Assembly: GCF_000236035.1 (NCBI RefSeq)
Contig: NZ_JH393260.1
Location: forward strand, 94,626-140,182
Reading direction: 5' to 3'
Length of the DNA stretch: 45,557 nt
From: Vreelandella boliviensis LC1
GTDB lineage: Bacteria; Pseudomonadota; Gammaproteobacteria; Pseudomonadales; Halomonadaceae
Positions 27,858 through 36,150 of this stretch are shown here, piece after piece; position 1 is the first letter of the stretch, and each line of letters starts with the position of its first letter. The notes beneath the pieces were generated by a model. It ran no database searches and had not been told where the DNA came from. It saw only the letters and a list, made by a program, of their open reading frames with translations. A program made the position numbers and the translations under genes.

Positions 27858-29594
27858 TTAACTGTGATTAACCATATGGATATTGTAATCTGTGGGGTTC
27901 ACCGTACCCTCAAGGCGCCCAATTTGAGTAAAGTCACTATTTTCAAGAACAGTGTCTATAGACGTATCTCTAAAGGAAAGATTTTTAATGACATTGACTT
28001 TACACGGCATTCCTTTTGCGTCTACATCCATTATCCATGCTAAAAAACCGCTTGAGAATTTGGCTAAGCTGCCAATGGGGTATAAACCAAAGTGTTGAAT
28101 GTACTCTACTAGCAAAGACTTTTCATAAATAGTCGGGCAGTTGTTAACCCAGCGGTAAGCATCAAGAGGTTGCCGCGGTTGTTGACCATTTCGCGCATGG
28201 GTTAATTTGTTGATTATTTTAATTACGCTGATTAGTTTAACGTGTTCGGTTAACTCTGCTGCCTGCTTCCCTTCTGGATAGCCGCTGCCATCAAGCCGTT
28301 CGTTGGCATTGAGGATAATATCATGGCAGGCGGGGCTGGCGGTCCAGCCCAGTGTGGTTAACCTGTTGTTCAGTGCAACAACATGCCCTTTAAGTAGCTC
28401 GGTTTGCGATGGCGACATGCGTATTTTAAGTGAGGGGAGCTGTTGGCTAATTAGCAATGGCTTACCCATGGTGTGCAGTAGGGCGCCCGCCACCGCTTCC
28501 CGTGTCTGTGACGCGTATGGATCACGACTGATGAGGATCATCGCTAGTTGGCTACTCACTTGTATGGCATGGCGAACCCATTCAGGTTCATCATGCAAAA
28601 AAGCCAGCGCATACTGGAGCCCCTTTCGATCTTGGTTGACCATGTAAAGTAGGCTATCGACACACTCATAAAGACTTTCTTCTGGAAATAAGTCCTTGTT
28701 TTTGGAAAACATTAACATGACTTGTAGCTGGTGAGCGATTTCTTGAACACCACGTAACAATGGGGAACGCTGGGAGTCCTTGGTCTGATCACGCTCTTCT
28801 TTTTGCTGCATTTTCTTCTCTTTCGCATCTGCTATGAAAAGCCGGGACTTAGCCCGAGAGGAACTATCCTGTACACCCGAGCGAAAAGCGGCTTCGAACT
28901 CAGATTCCGATACAAAATGGAAAAGTGTCTCGGTCATCGTGGCAGTCATATTAATAAACTCAATGCCAATAGCCGCATAATCATGGCTTCCAAAAGGACG
29001 CATATGACGAATACGCCCCTGAGTGTTAAACGTTTCCCCGTTTGGAAACTCGAGTGTTACCCCTGGAAGCATCTGATTAACGGTAAGAGCCATACTATCT
29101 TCCAGTCTGACATACACCATGCAGCCGCCTACTGAAAGGTTGCGCACTTTACCTTCCACATTGAGCTCATGGGCAAAGACTTCCAAGTGCACACGTGCGT
29201 GCATGCCGAGGATAAAAGGTACACGCAAAGCTCTTCTATTATCAGACGAAAAGATAGAGCTGGGGAGCTGGCACTCTAAATGGTAAGTGCAGGTATCTAT
29301 TTTAATGACGTGCGCAGGCACTTGTTCAATATTATAGATTTCTTCTATGCCCGGCGTAGGGTGGGAGGTTTCTATGTCAAAGCAAATGGTGTCGTTTTGT
29401 AAATAAGGAGAAAGCGAGCTACCGGTGTAGTGTATAGCTAACGTTATTTTACCACTGTCCAATTCCATTTTAATAGCCTTCGCCTCTATGGCGTAGGCCG
29501 CTTCTTTTGAAAAAATAGAAATAGTATGTTCTTTTTTTAGCAAAGACCGTATTATTTGCCCAAAGGTATTTTGGTTAGCCGTATCGATAATCAT
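27858..29594 (-). CDS. PilZ domain protein with degenerate HD-GYP domain
   Basis: About 578 residues. An N-terminal YcgR-like segment (1-110) precedes a PilZ domain with both cyclic-di-GMP motifs: RRALR near 120 and NLSVGG near 152. The C-terminal 300 residues resemble HD-GYP, since ERLDGSGYP (about 432) matches the HHExxDGxGYP signature. The catalytic His-Asp is replaced by His-Thr (LLHTMGK, about 374), the second His pair by Asn-Ala-Asn and the later D-x-x-D by IKIINKL. It therefore probably binds cyclic-di-GMP but does not degrade it. Start is uncertain: ATG 29594 or GTG 29603, neither with a good ribosome site. Confidence 0.82.
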   Translation of the reverse strand: MIIDTANQNTFGQIIRSLLKKEHTISIFSKEAAYAIEAKAIKMELDSGKITLAIHYTGSSLSPYLQNDTICFDIETSHPTPGIEEIYNIEQVPAHVIKIDTCTYHLECQLPSSIFSSDNRRALRVPFILGMHARVHLEVFAHELNVEGKVRNLSVGGCMVYVRLEDSMALTVNQMLPGVTLEFPNGETFNTQGRIRHMRPFGSHDYAAIGIEFINMTATMTETLFHFVSESEFEAAFRSGVQDSSSRAKSRLFIADAKEKKMQQKEERDQTKDSQRSPLLRGVQEIAHQLQVMLMFSKNKDLFPEESLYECVDSLLYMVNQDRKGLQYALAFLHDEPEWVRHAIQVSSQLAMILISRDPYASQTREAVAGALLHTMGKPLLISQQLPSLKIRMSPSQTELLKGHVVALNNRLTTLGWTASPACHDIILNANERLDGSGYPEGKQAAELTEHVKLISVIKIINKLTHARNGQQPRQPLDAYRWVNNCPTIYEKSLLVEYIQHFGLYPIGSLAKFSSGFLAWIMDVDAKGMPCKVNVIKNLSFRDTSIDTVLENSDFTQIGRLEGTVNPTDYNIHMVNHS

Positions 29595-29874
29595 ATAAAA
29601 CACACCGTTATTATAATGTTATGGCTTATATCGGTTTGATTAGATTGTGTTATTTTAATGCTGTTTTTCATTTCCGACGTGAAGGGCGCCTAATCCTGGG
29701 TTAATTAGCTATTATTTCGGGTAAATTTGCAATCCTATTTATATTTATTTTAAGTATCATTTGTAGTTATTTGATAATTTTTGTTTATATTTGATGCAGG
29801 CGGGAATGCCATTCGGTTGAGCAGGAAGAATCAGGTAAACTGCGCGTTTCCTTTTTTACAGTGATGCCCGCGGC

Positions 29875-30714
29875 ATGCACCCAGACTCTAAATCAATAAA
29901 TTCTGAATCGATCAGCTATGAATTGACCCAGGCTGGTGATCGCTATTTCGACGGCATGGCAGAGAAGTTCTCCCGCTCGCTCTATCAGGCGCCCCGGGGT
30001 GAGCTGCGCCTAGCCATGCTCGACTACCTGCTACCTGAAATTTTGTATCTAGAAGGCCAGAAGGTATTGGATGTGGGCGGTGGCCTGGGCCAGCAGGCGG
30101 CATGGTTCGCTGAGCGAGGGCACTGCGTAACGATGACAGAGCCTTCAGCAGATATGTTGAGCTACGCACAAACTTGGCACCGGGACGTTAAAACGTTACC
30201 GGAAGAGGCTATTACTTATCTCCAGGCGCCACTGCAACGGTTAACGGAGCATGCCGCAGGCCCATGGCCTCTCATTACCTGCCATGCAGTGTTGGAGTGG
30301 TTAGGTGACCCGCAAGCGGCGCTGACCTGCTTGAGCCACTTATTGGCACCTGGCGGCCAGCTTAGCTTGATGGTGTTTAATCGCGATGCACTGCGCTTTT
30401 CTAACGCGGTCAAAGGTAATCTTGAGAAGGCCTTGAGCGACCGCTTGGCGGGTAAGGGCAAGCGCCAAAGATTGACGCCTATTTCGCCCGTTAGCCATGC
30501 GGAGATCGAGCTGTGGAGCGCAGAGAACGGCTTGCGAATAGACGCTGTCGCCGGTATCCGTGTCTTTCAAGATTACTTGCGCCATCCGCCCGCCACACCA
30601 GCAGAAAGTGCCACGCTGCTGGCGCTGGAAAAACAGTACTGTCGCCATGACCCCCACTGGCGCTTGGGCCGCTACCTACTTTATACATTAATTAAACCGG
30701 AGATCGTTAAATGA
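29875..30714 (+). CDS. cmoM: tRNA 5-carboxymethoxyuridine methyltransferase
   Basis: A 279-residue SAM methyltransferase that methylates cmo5U34 of certain tRNAs to the methyl ester. Motif I is VLDVGGGLGQQAAWFAERGH near residue 64. Family-specific stretches are FDGMAEKFSRSLYQAPRGELR, ITCHAVLEWLGDPQAAL, AGIRVFQDYLRHPP and EKQYCRHDPHWRLGRYLLYT, all recognisable from E. coli CmoM (SmtA). It has about 20 extra N-terminal residues compared with that protein. The ATG at 29875 lacks a clear ribosome site, so the start is less certain. It overlaps rsmC by ATGA (30711-30714). Confidence 0.92.
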   Translation: MHPDSKSINSESISYELTQAGDRYFDGMAEKFSRSLYQAPRGELRLAMLDYLLPEILYLEGQKVLDVGGGLGQQAAWFAERGHCVTMTEPSADMLSYAQTWHRDVKTLPEEAITYLQAPLQRLTEHAAGPWPLITCHAVLEWLGDPQAALTCLSHLLAPGGQLSLMVFNRDALRFSNAVKGNLEKALSDRLAGKGKRQRLTPISPVSHAEIELWSAENGLRIDAVAGIRVFQDYLRHPPATPAESATLLALEKQYCRHDPHWRLGRYLLYTLIKPEIVK

Positions 30715-31745
30715 GTGCCCAAGCCCCAGCGTGCCAACTGTTAGAGCGGCAAAAAGATAACTATGCAGCGCTGTGGGTTGTTGGCCCGCCAGTCGATAGC
30801 TGGCTTATCGATCAATCGGCGGGTGTGGTCAGTGGCGATTTTGACGCACTGCGTGAGTGGCAGGCGAAAGGCAAGCAGGCCCGAACGCCTTTTGACTTAG
30901 CGGTGGGCGAGCCATTCGGCAAAGAGATTGTGCTGTTTTGGCCGAAGGCGCATCAGTTAGGTATTTGGTGGCTCAAGTGGTTATGTGAGCAGCTACCTGA
31001 AGGGACCCCCATTGAAATTGTCGGTGAGCATCAAGGCGGAATTAAACGTGTTCCCAAGATGCTGGAAGAGCTGGGTATGCCTTGGGACAAGCGCGACAAT
31101 GCTCGGCGCTGTTCGTTGTTTACCACCCATACCGCTGCGTTAGACTTAGCCAGTGGAAATGAGGCCAGTGGAAATGAGGCCAGCGAAAGCGCTTGGCAGA
31201 CAATTGAGTCATCAGGATTGACGCTGGTCAGCCACCCAGGCGTATTTGGCCACGGCAAAGTCGATGAGGGTACACTGTTACTGTTGGAGAGCATTGAGAA
31301 TAGCTTGCCGAAAAAACCGCTCAAGGTGCTGGATATGGGCTGTGGTGACGGCATTATTAGCGCCTGGTTGGCCCAGCGCGGCCATCATGTGACCGCTGTG
31401 GACGTCAGCGCCTTTGCCGTCGAGGCATGTAAGCGCACGTTAGCGGCGAATGGGCTAGAGGGTCGAGTGCTATGCAGTGATGTGTTCAGCGCCCTTGAAG
31501 GCGAACAGTTTGACTGGATTGTCAGCAACCCGCCTTTTCATAAAGAGCGAGACATCAGCTATGGCCCCAGCCAGCGTTTGATCAGCACGGCGCCAGAGCA
31601 TCTCAACGCTGGTGGACGATTAATCGTGGTGGCAAATGGCTTTTTGCCCTATCCAGACCATTTGCAGCGGGCGTTTCAGGACTTTCAGACCCTGGCGGAT
31701 AATCGCCGCTTCAAGGTTTACGGCGCGATTAAATCACAGCGCTAG
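30711..31745 (+). CDS. rsmC: 16S rRNA guanine(1207)-N2-methyltransferase
   Basis: Methylates G1207 of 16S rRNA in the 30S subunit. The 344-residue protein has the two-domain RsmC layout. A non-catalytic N-terminal half carries VLFWPKAHQLGIWWLKWL and EIVGEHQGGIK. The catalytic half has the SAM motif VLDMGCGDGIISAWLAQRGH near residue 205 and target motif SNPPFHKERDISYGPSQRLI. A short linker repeat at residues 147-160 (ASGNE twice, then ASESA) comes from a 15-bp tandem duplication at 31149-31178. It overlaps cmoM by four bases, so both RNA methyltransferases are translated together. Confidence 0.95.
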   Translation: MSAQAPACQLLERQKDNYAALWVVGPPVDSWLIDQSAGVVSGDFDALREWQAKGKQARTPFDLAVGEPFGKEIVLFWPKAHQLGIWWLKWLCEQLPEGTPIEIVGEHQGGIKRVPKMLEELGMPWDKRDNARRCSLFTTHTAALDLASGNEASGNEASESAWQTIESSGLTLVSHPGVFGHGKVDEGTLLLLESIENSLPKKPLKVLDMGCGDGIISAWLAQRGHHVTAVDVSAFAVEACKRTLAANGLEGRVLCSDVFSALEGEQFDWIVSNPPFHKERDISYGPSQRLISTAPEHLNAGGRLIVVANGFLPYPDHLQRAFQDFQTLADNRRFKVYGAIKSQR

Positions 31746-31878
31746 GCTTTATCCATGTGCTTTTCCTCAAACTTGCCACATTCAACTGCCGACGAATTTA
31801 TCTTTAAGAGCTATTGTTAAGGGCTATGATGCAAATAAGTAGTCGTTAATTTAACGAACATTAGTGGGAGTGGCGGAA

Positions 31879-32607
31879 ATGGCGGGAAACATTCGAAATA
31901 CGGCGGTGCTGGGAAGTGCTGTTTTGCTGGGCGGGCTGTTGGCGCTAGGGTTGGTGTGGAGCGGTAGTTATATCAAGGGAGCTGCAGAAGTATGGCAGCA
32001 GTCGTCACGTAGCGTCACGGTACGTGGCTTAGCCGAGCGAGAAGTGCCTGCGGATTTGGTGTTGTGGCCGTTCAACTACAGTGTCAGCGCCAATAGCTTG
32101 AGCGATCTTGAGCAGCAATTGTCCAGCGACGAGCAGGCTATTCGTGATTTTCTGGAGGCCCAAGGGTTTGCATCGGAGCATGTTAGCTCTACACCGCCAA
32201 GGATTACCGACCAATTTAGCAATCAGTACGGCGGTCAGCGCCCGGATGAGCGCTACCGCGCCGAAGCAACGCTGCTATTGCGTTCCCCCGATGTTGAGGG
32301 TGTGATCGAGGCAATCCCCAGTGCGACTTCATTGGTGCGAGAAGGCGTACTGCTCTCTCCCAGCTACGAATATCGCACAGAGTTTTTATTTACCGGTCTT
32401 GACTCTATTAAACCTGAAATGATCGCGGCGGCCACTGCAGACGCGCGCAACGCAGCACAGCAGTTTGCCGAGGATTCCGGTAGCCAAGTGGGGCAAATTC
32501 GTCAGGCGACGCAAGGCTACTTTTCCATTGAGGACTTAGACAGCTACACGCCGCAAACCAAGCGTGTTCGCGTTGTCACCACAGTGGACTATTCCTTACA
32601 AGACTAG
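31879..32607 (+). CDS. SIMPL domain protein (DUF541)
   Basis: A 242-residue protein with one N-terminal membrane segment (about residues 9-28, AVLLGGLLALGLVW) followed by a periplasmic SIMPL/DUF541 domain. The family pattern SRSVTVRGLAEREVPADLVLWPF is clear, followed by LLLRSPDVEGVIEAI and the C-terminal KRVRVVTTVDYSL. The ATG at 31879 follows GGGAG at a better distance than the GTG at 31864. The molecular role of SIMPL proteins is not firmly known; relatives are membrane-anchored or periplasmic and have been linked to oxidative stress. The gene stands alone and is convergent with greB. Confidence 0.85.
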   Translation: MAGNIRNTAVLGSAVLLGGLLALGLVWSGSYIKGAAEVWQQSSRSVTVRGLAEREVPADLVLWPFNYSVSANSLSDLEQQLSSDEQAIRDFLEAQGFASEHVSSTPPRITDQFSNQYGGQRPDERYRAEATLLLRSPDVEGVIEAIPSATSLVREGVLLSPSYEYRTEFLFTGLDSIKPEMIAAATADARNAAQQFAEDSGSQVGQIRQATQGYFSIEDLDSYTPQTKRVRVVTTVDYSLQD

Positions 32608-32625
32608 GCGTTAATGGAGCATCAG

Positions 32626-33156
32626 TTAGGCGCTGTAATCGATGGCGGTGATGGTATAAAACGTATCACCGTTAGGCGTGAGCACTTTTGCTTCATCACC
32701 CACCTGTTTGCTGAGCAGTGCTTTGGCCATAGGTGCATCGATACTGATCCAGCGCTTTTTGGTGTCGATTTCATCGTGGCCCACAATCCTAAGATGAACC
32801 TTCCCGCCGTTTTCATCTTCCAGGCTTACGTAGGCGCCGAAAAACACTTTGCTGGTATCGGCTGGCAGGCGGTCAACGATCTGCAGTTCGTCCAAACGTT
32901 TTGTCAGGTAGGTAATCCGGGCAATAACGCGGTTGAGCTCTTTTTTGTTATAGGTGTAATCGGCATTTTCACTGCGGTCACCCTGGGCGGCCGCTTCGCC
33001 GACCTTCTCTGAAATAGCGGGGCGTTTTACCCGCGATAGGTGATCCAAAATAGCGCGCAAGCGAGCCGCCCCCTCTGGAGTAATCAGGTTGCTCTTAGGG
33101 GCTTGACGCGGATCTTTGGCTGGATCGCGCCAGCGGGTCATATTGCGGCCTTTCAT
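32626..33156 (-). CDS. greB: Transcription elongation factor GreB
   Basis: Stimulates RNA polymerase to cleave backtracked RNA. The coiled-coil N-terminal domain contains LITPEGAARLRAILDHLSRV and the acidic tip GDRSENADYTYNKKELNRV, which holds the conserved D and E residues. The C-terminal FKBP-like domain includes VFFGAYVSLEDENGG, KKRWISIDAPMAKALL and VGDEAKV. At 176 residues it is slightly longer than E. coli GreB because of an N-terminal tail MKGRNMTRWRDPAKDP. A second ATG at 33141 has AAAGG upstream and may be the true start. The plus-strand frame across it is a shadow. Confidence 0.94.
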   Translation of the reverse strand: MKGRNMTRWRDPAKDPRQAPKSNLITPEGAARLRAILDHLSRVKRPAISEKVGEAAAQGDRSENADYTYNKKELNRVIARITYLTKRLDELQIVDRLPADTSKVFFGAYVSLEDENGGKVHLRIVGHDEIDTKKRWISIDAPMAKALLSKQVGDEAKVLTPNGDTFYTITAIDYSA

Positions 33157-33327
33157 TACCTAATCCCTATCGTGTTTTGAGCTATCCACCTTACGTTAAT
33201 TGCGCGAAGCAACCAAGCAGCATGCTACGGATAAATCATTCAAACGTTCGTTACATTTTTTGCTATATTGGGCGAGAGGCCTGCTATTGGTAGGTCTACG
33301 CAGGACAACAATAATTTAGGAGCAACT

Positions 33328-33987
33328 ATGCGAACTCACTCTTTTTTACGTATATCCTTATCACGCTCATTAATCGCCGCCGCTATTGGCAGCACGCTGG
33401 CGCTGTCTTCATTAACCGCTACCGCATTTGAAGGTGAGTTATTCTCGCTGAAGAATCGTTGGGAGCATACCGTGACGGACATGCCAGCCAACGAACGGGA
33501 AGGCACCCTCAAGTCCTTGGCAGGTGAAGCGGAACAATTAGCAGAGCAGCACAGCGACGAAGCCGATGTACTGGTATGGCAGGGGATTATTTTAGCCTCT
33601 TATGCCCGTGAGCGCGGTGGTTTAGGCGCATTAGGTACCGCAGGTGATGCGCGTGACGCGTTAGAAAAGGCGATTGAAATAGATCCCCAGGGGTTGAATG
33701 GCTCAGCCTACGTCACGCTAGGAGCACTGTATGACCGCGCTCCGGGTAGGCCACTCGGTTTTGGCAATAGCGATACCGCTGAACGCATGTTCCAGCGTGC
33801 CTTGGAAATCCGCCCAGACGGTATTGATGTGAACTACTATTATGCCGCCTTTTTGAAAGAAGAGGGCAACAAGCAAGCAGCCCGCGAGCACGCCCTGCGT
33901 GCGGTTAACGGCACCGCTCGCGATAATCGACAAGCTTCCGATGAGGCGCTGCGCCGCGATGCCGAGGCGTTGCATAATCAGCTGTAA
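33328..33987 (+). CDS. Exported tetratricopeptide-like protein
   Basis: A 219-residue protein with a signal peptide (basic start, hydrophobic LIAAAIGSTLALSSL, cleavage about after ATA-FEG). The mature part is helical with at least two TPR-like units: ALEKAIEIDPQGLNGSAYVTL and MFQRALEIRPDGIDVNYYYA. A glycine-rich stretch, RERGGLGALGTAGDARDALE, lies before them. The start at 33328 has TAGGAG upstream; an open frame from 33268 lacks one. The probable location is the periplasm. The architecture resembles small TPR proteins of unknown role in gammaproteobacteria, and no specific function can be named. Confidence 0.82.
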   Translation: MRTHSFLRISLSRSLIAAAIGSTLALSSLTATAFEGELFSLKNRWEHTVTDMPANEREGTLKSLAGEAEQLAEQHSDEADVLVWQGIILASYARERGGLGALGTAGDARDALEKAIEIDPQGLNGSAYVTLGALYDRAPGRPLGFGNSDTAERMFQRALEIRPDGIDVNYYYAAFLKEEGNKQAAREHALRAVNGTARDNRQASDEALRRDAEALHNQL

Positions 33988-34002
33988 TCCCCCCGCTGAA
34001 TT

Positions 34003-34057
34003 GGCATTCCCGGTAGCAAGCACTGATAATAGGGCGATTATCACTACCGGGAGTGCC
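34003..34057 (+). promoter_or_regulatory. Long bulged hairpin covering the nudF ribosome site
   Basis: GGCATTCCCGGTAG (34003-34016) pairs at 13 of 14 positions with CTACCGGGAGTGCC (34044-34057). An inner perfect stem TGATAAT/ATTATCA (34024-34030, 34037-34043) has an AGGGCG loop; the only bulge is CAAGCAC. The right arm contains the GGGAG Shine-Dalgarno of nudF, whose ATG is at 34060. It could be a terminator of the TPR gene, a repeat element, or a fold limiting nudF translation. Confidence 0.6.
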
Positions 34058-34059
34058 TT

Positions 34060-34764
34060 ATGGCGACCATCCCCAAGAATGTCTCATTTCGAGACAGCCC
34101 TTTTCGAAACACAACGCTTGGCGTTCCGCAATTAAAGCGTGACGATGTCGAGCTGTTTAAACGCGAAACGCTATACCAGGGGTTTTTCCGCCTAGAGGCG
34201 TTAGAGCTTCGCCACCGGCTATTTGAAGGCGGTTGGAGCGAGCCTATGCGCCGCGAAGTACACAATCGCTTTGATGCGGTGGGGGTACTGCTTTACGACC
34301 CCGAGCGCGACTCACTGGTGCTGATTGAGCAGTTTCGTGCCGGCGCCATTGATGATGCCGTCTCTCCCTGGAAGCTCGAACTCGTAGCTGGTTTGGTCGA
34401 AAAAAACGAAACGCTGGAAGATGTGGCTCGTCGCGAGGCGTGGGAGGAGGCCGGTTGTAAAGTGACCCAACTGACCAAACTTCACACTTATTATCCAAGT
34501 CCTGGCGCCTGCAACGAGCAAGTGACGCTATTTTGTGGTTTGGTAGATACCCATGGATTAGGTGGGATTCATGGCCTAGATGAAGAGCATGAGGATATTC
34601 GTGTTCACGTCATGCCTTTTGCGAACGCTTGGGAACTCTTAGAGCAGGGACGACTCGACAACGCCATGTGTTTAATTGGTCTACATTGGCTTAATAGCCA
34701 GCGAGCCTCATTACGTGCCGCCTCTCAGCGCGCGTTGACGCAAAGCGAAACCGACGAGGAGTGA
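34060..34764 (+). CDS. nudF: ADP-ribose pyrophosphatase
   Basis: Hydrolyses ADP-ribose to AMP and ribose 5-phosphate. The 234-residue Nudix protein has a complete Nudix box starting at Gly111: GLVEKNETLEDVARREAWEE then AG. FRLEALELRHRLFEGGWSEPMRREVHNR and LIEQFRAGAI match NudF/ADPRase proteins, and YYPSPGACNEQVTLF contains the proline motif typical of the ADP-ribose subclass. It is followed by the yqiB-like gene and cpdA, the same order as in E. coli. Its ribosome site lies in a predicted hairpin. Confidence 0.94.
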   Translation: MATIPKNVSFRDSPFRNTTLGVPQLKRDDVELFKRETLYQGFFRLEALELRHRLFEGGWSEPMRREVHNRFDAVGVLLYDPERDSLVLIEQFRAGAIDDAVSPWKLELVAGLVEKNETLEDVARREAWEEAGCKVTQLTKLHTYYPSPGACNEQVTLFCGLVDTHGLGGIHGLDEEHEDIRVHVMPFANAWELLEQGRLDNAMCLIGLHWLNSQRASLRAASQRALTQSETDEE

Positions 34765-34766
34765 AT

Positions 34767-35213
34767 ATGGCGAGAACGGCCTATGTCACCGATTTAAAAT
34801 CGCTCCAAGGGGAGTGCAGCGCCAACTATTTACGTTTGGTGCGCTTGGTGGGCGATATGGAGGCTGGCCAGCGTCGTGATATTGCCCTGCGCGGTGATAA
34901 ACAGCATTTCGGCGATCTGCATCTGTATATTCAAGAGCAAGCGCCTTACACCACCATGGTGGATGTTTTTCAGACTGGCCCGCTAGATACTGTTTTGGAA
35001 GGGCCGCGTATGCGCGTACACCTCTATCACGATGCACGTATGGCTGAAGTGACCGACTTTCAGCGCGAGCGCCACTTTAGCGGCCGTTACCGCTATCCCA
35101 ATGCCCGGATGCATCAGCCGGATGAGAAGCTTCAGCTCAACCGCTTCTTAGGCGAGTGGCTGGCTCATGGCCTTGCCCATGGCCACACTGTTGACGTGCC
35201 GGAGATGCCCTAA
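34767..35213 (+). CDS. yqiB: DUF1249 family protein (YqiB-like)
   Basis: A 148-residue cytosolic protein of the YqiB/DUF1249 family. Conserved stretches are YVTDLKSLQGECSANYLRLV near the N-terminus, LYIQEQAPYTTMVDVFQT, MRVHLYHDARMAEVTDFQ, and the C-terminal MHQPDEKLQLNRFLGEWLAH. No function is established. It is always found between nudF and cpdA in many gammaproteobacteria, and here too. The ATG at 34767 has GAGGAG five bases upstream, overlapping the nudF end. The stop shares one base with the cpdA start. Confidence 0.9.
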   Translation: MARTAYVTDLKSLQGECSANYLRLVRLVGDMEAGQRRDIALRGDKQHFGDLHLYIQEQAPYTTMVDVFQTGPLDTVLEGPRMRVHLYHDARMAEVTDFQRERHFSGRYRYPNARMHQPDEKLQLNRFLGEWLAHGLAHGHTVDVPEMP

Positions 35214-35974
35214 TGCGAGTGGTTCAGATTACCGACGCCCATCTCTATGCGGATACTGAAGCGCGTTCCCGTGCGGGAATACCCTGGCGCCAGTTTCAGC
35301 ATGTGTTGGGTGCCGTTGTCGCAGAAAAACCCGATATCGTGCTGTTTACCGGTGATATTAGTCAGGACGAGTCAGCCGCTTCCTACGCCTTGGCGGTGCA
35401 GGCGATGGACCAGTTGCCTTGCCCCTGGTACTGGTTGCCAGGCAATCACGATCAGCCCGAGTTGATGGCTGCCGAGCGCCCGCTGGTCGATCAAGTGGAC
35501 ATGGGTGGAGCGGAAATAGATGCGTGGCGCATACTGCTGCTCAATACCCAGGTGGAGGGCAAGCCCCATGGCGAACTGGGAAGCGAGCGACTAGCCAAAC
35601 TCGCTGAGCAGCTTGAGAAGGACGATCGCCCCACGCTGATTGCCATGCACCACCCGCCAGTTGACGTGGGCGCGGTATGGATGGATGCCATTGGTTTGCA
35701 AGATCGCGAGGCATTTTGGGAACTGCTAAGTAAACACCCACACGTCAAGATCATCCTGTTTGGCCACGTGCACCAAGCTTACGCCGAGCACCGCCGCCTA
35801 GGCGAAGCTACTATAGATGTTTATGGTTGCCCGGCGATGGCAGATCAGTTTCTGCCCAGTGCCGAGCAGTTCGCCATTGATGAAGCTTCCCGCCCTGGCT
35901 ATCGTATTATCGATATGACGTTAAGCGATATTCAGGGAGGCGAGTGGCAGAGCTGGATTGAGCGCATTGAGTAG
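35213..35974 (+). CDS. cpdA: 3',5'-cyclic-AMP phosphodiesterase
   Basis: Degrades cAMP to AMP and thereby limits CRP signalling. The 253-residue calcineurin-like metallophosphoesterase shows all metal motifs: QITDAHLYAD (Asp8, His10), FTGDISQDES, LPGNHDQPE, AMHHPPVDVG and LFGHVHQAY. Size and order after nudF-yqiB match E. coli. The ATG overlaps the last base of the preceding stop, so translation is coupled. Related enzymes can also hydrolyse other phosphoesters, but the gene context favours CpdA. Confidence 0.93.
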   Translation: MRVVQITDAHLYADTEARSRAGIPWRQFQHVLGAVVAEKPDIVLFTGDISQDESAASYALAVQAMDQLPCPWYWLPGNHDQPELMAAERPLVDQVDMGGAEIDAWRILLLNTQVEGKPHGELGSERLAKLAEQLEKDDRPTLIAMHHPPVDVGAVWMDAIGLQDREAFWELLSKHPHVKIILFGHVHQAYAEHRRLGEATIDVYGCPAMADQFLPSAEQFAIDEASRPGYRIIDMTLSDIQGGEWQSWIERIE

Positions 35975-36078
35975 ACGTTTATTGCTCTCTCATTCCTGGA
36001 TAGGTTTTTTAGGAATAAAAAGATAGTTATTAATTCTTTTGGGTTATTACTGGCTCGGCGTTACCCTACCCACATTCG

Positions 36079-36102
36079 AACGTACAATTATTTATAACGT
36101 AC
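36079..36102 (+). promoter_or_regulatory. AACGTAC direct repeats upstream of cysD
   Basis: AACGTAC occurs at 36079-36085 and 36096-36102, 17 bp apart start to start and about 50-70 bp before the cysD ATG, around an AT-rich segment ATTATTTATA. It may be part of the promoter or a CysB-type activator site; CysB sites are poorly conserved, so this is tentative. Confidence 0.3.
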
Positions 36103-36150
36103 GCTGATTTTAGCTTGTGTGACGAGCTTGTTCTTATGAGGTAAGGGGCC

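Noticed and set aside
32614..33012. 132-codon plus-strand ORF after the SIMPL gene.
   Set aside because: Antisense to greB, whose frame is clearly conserved.
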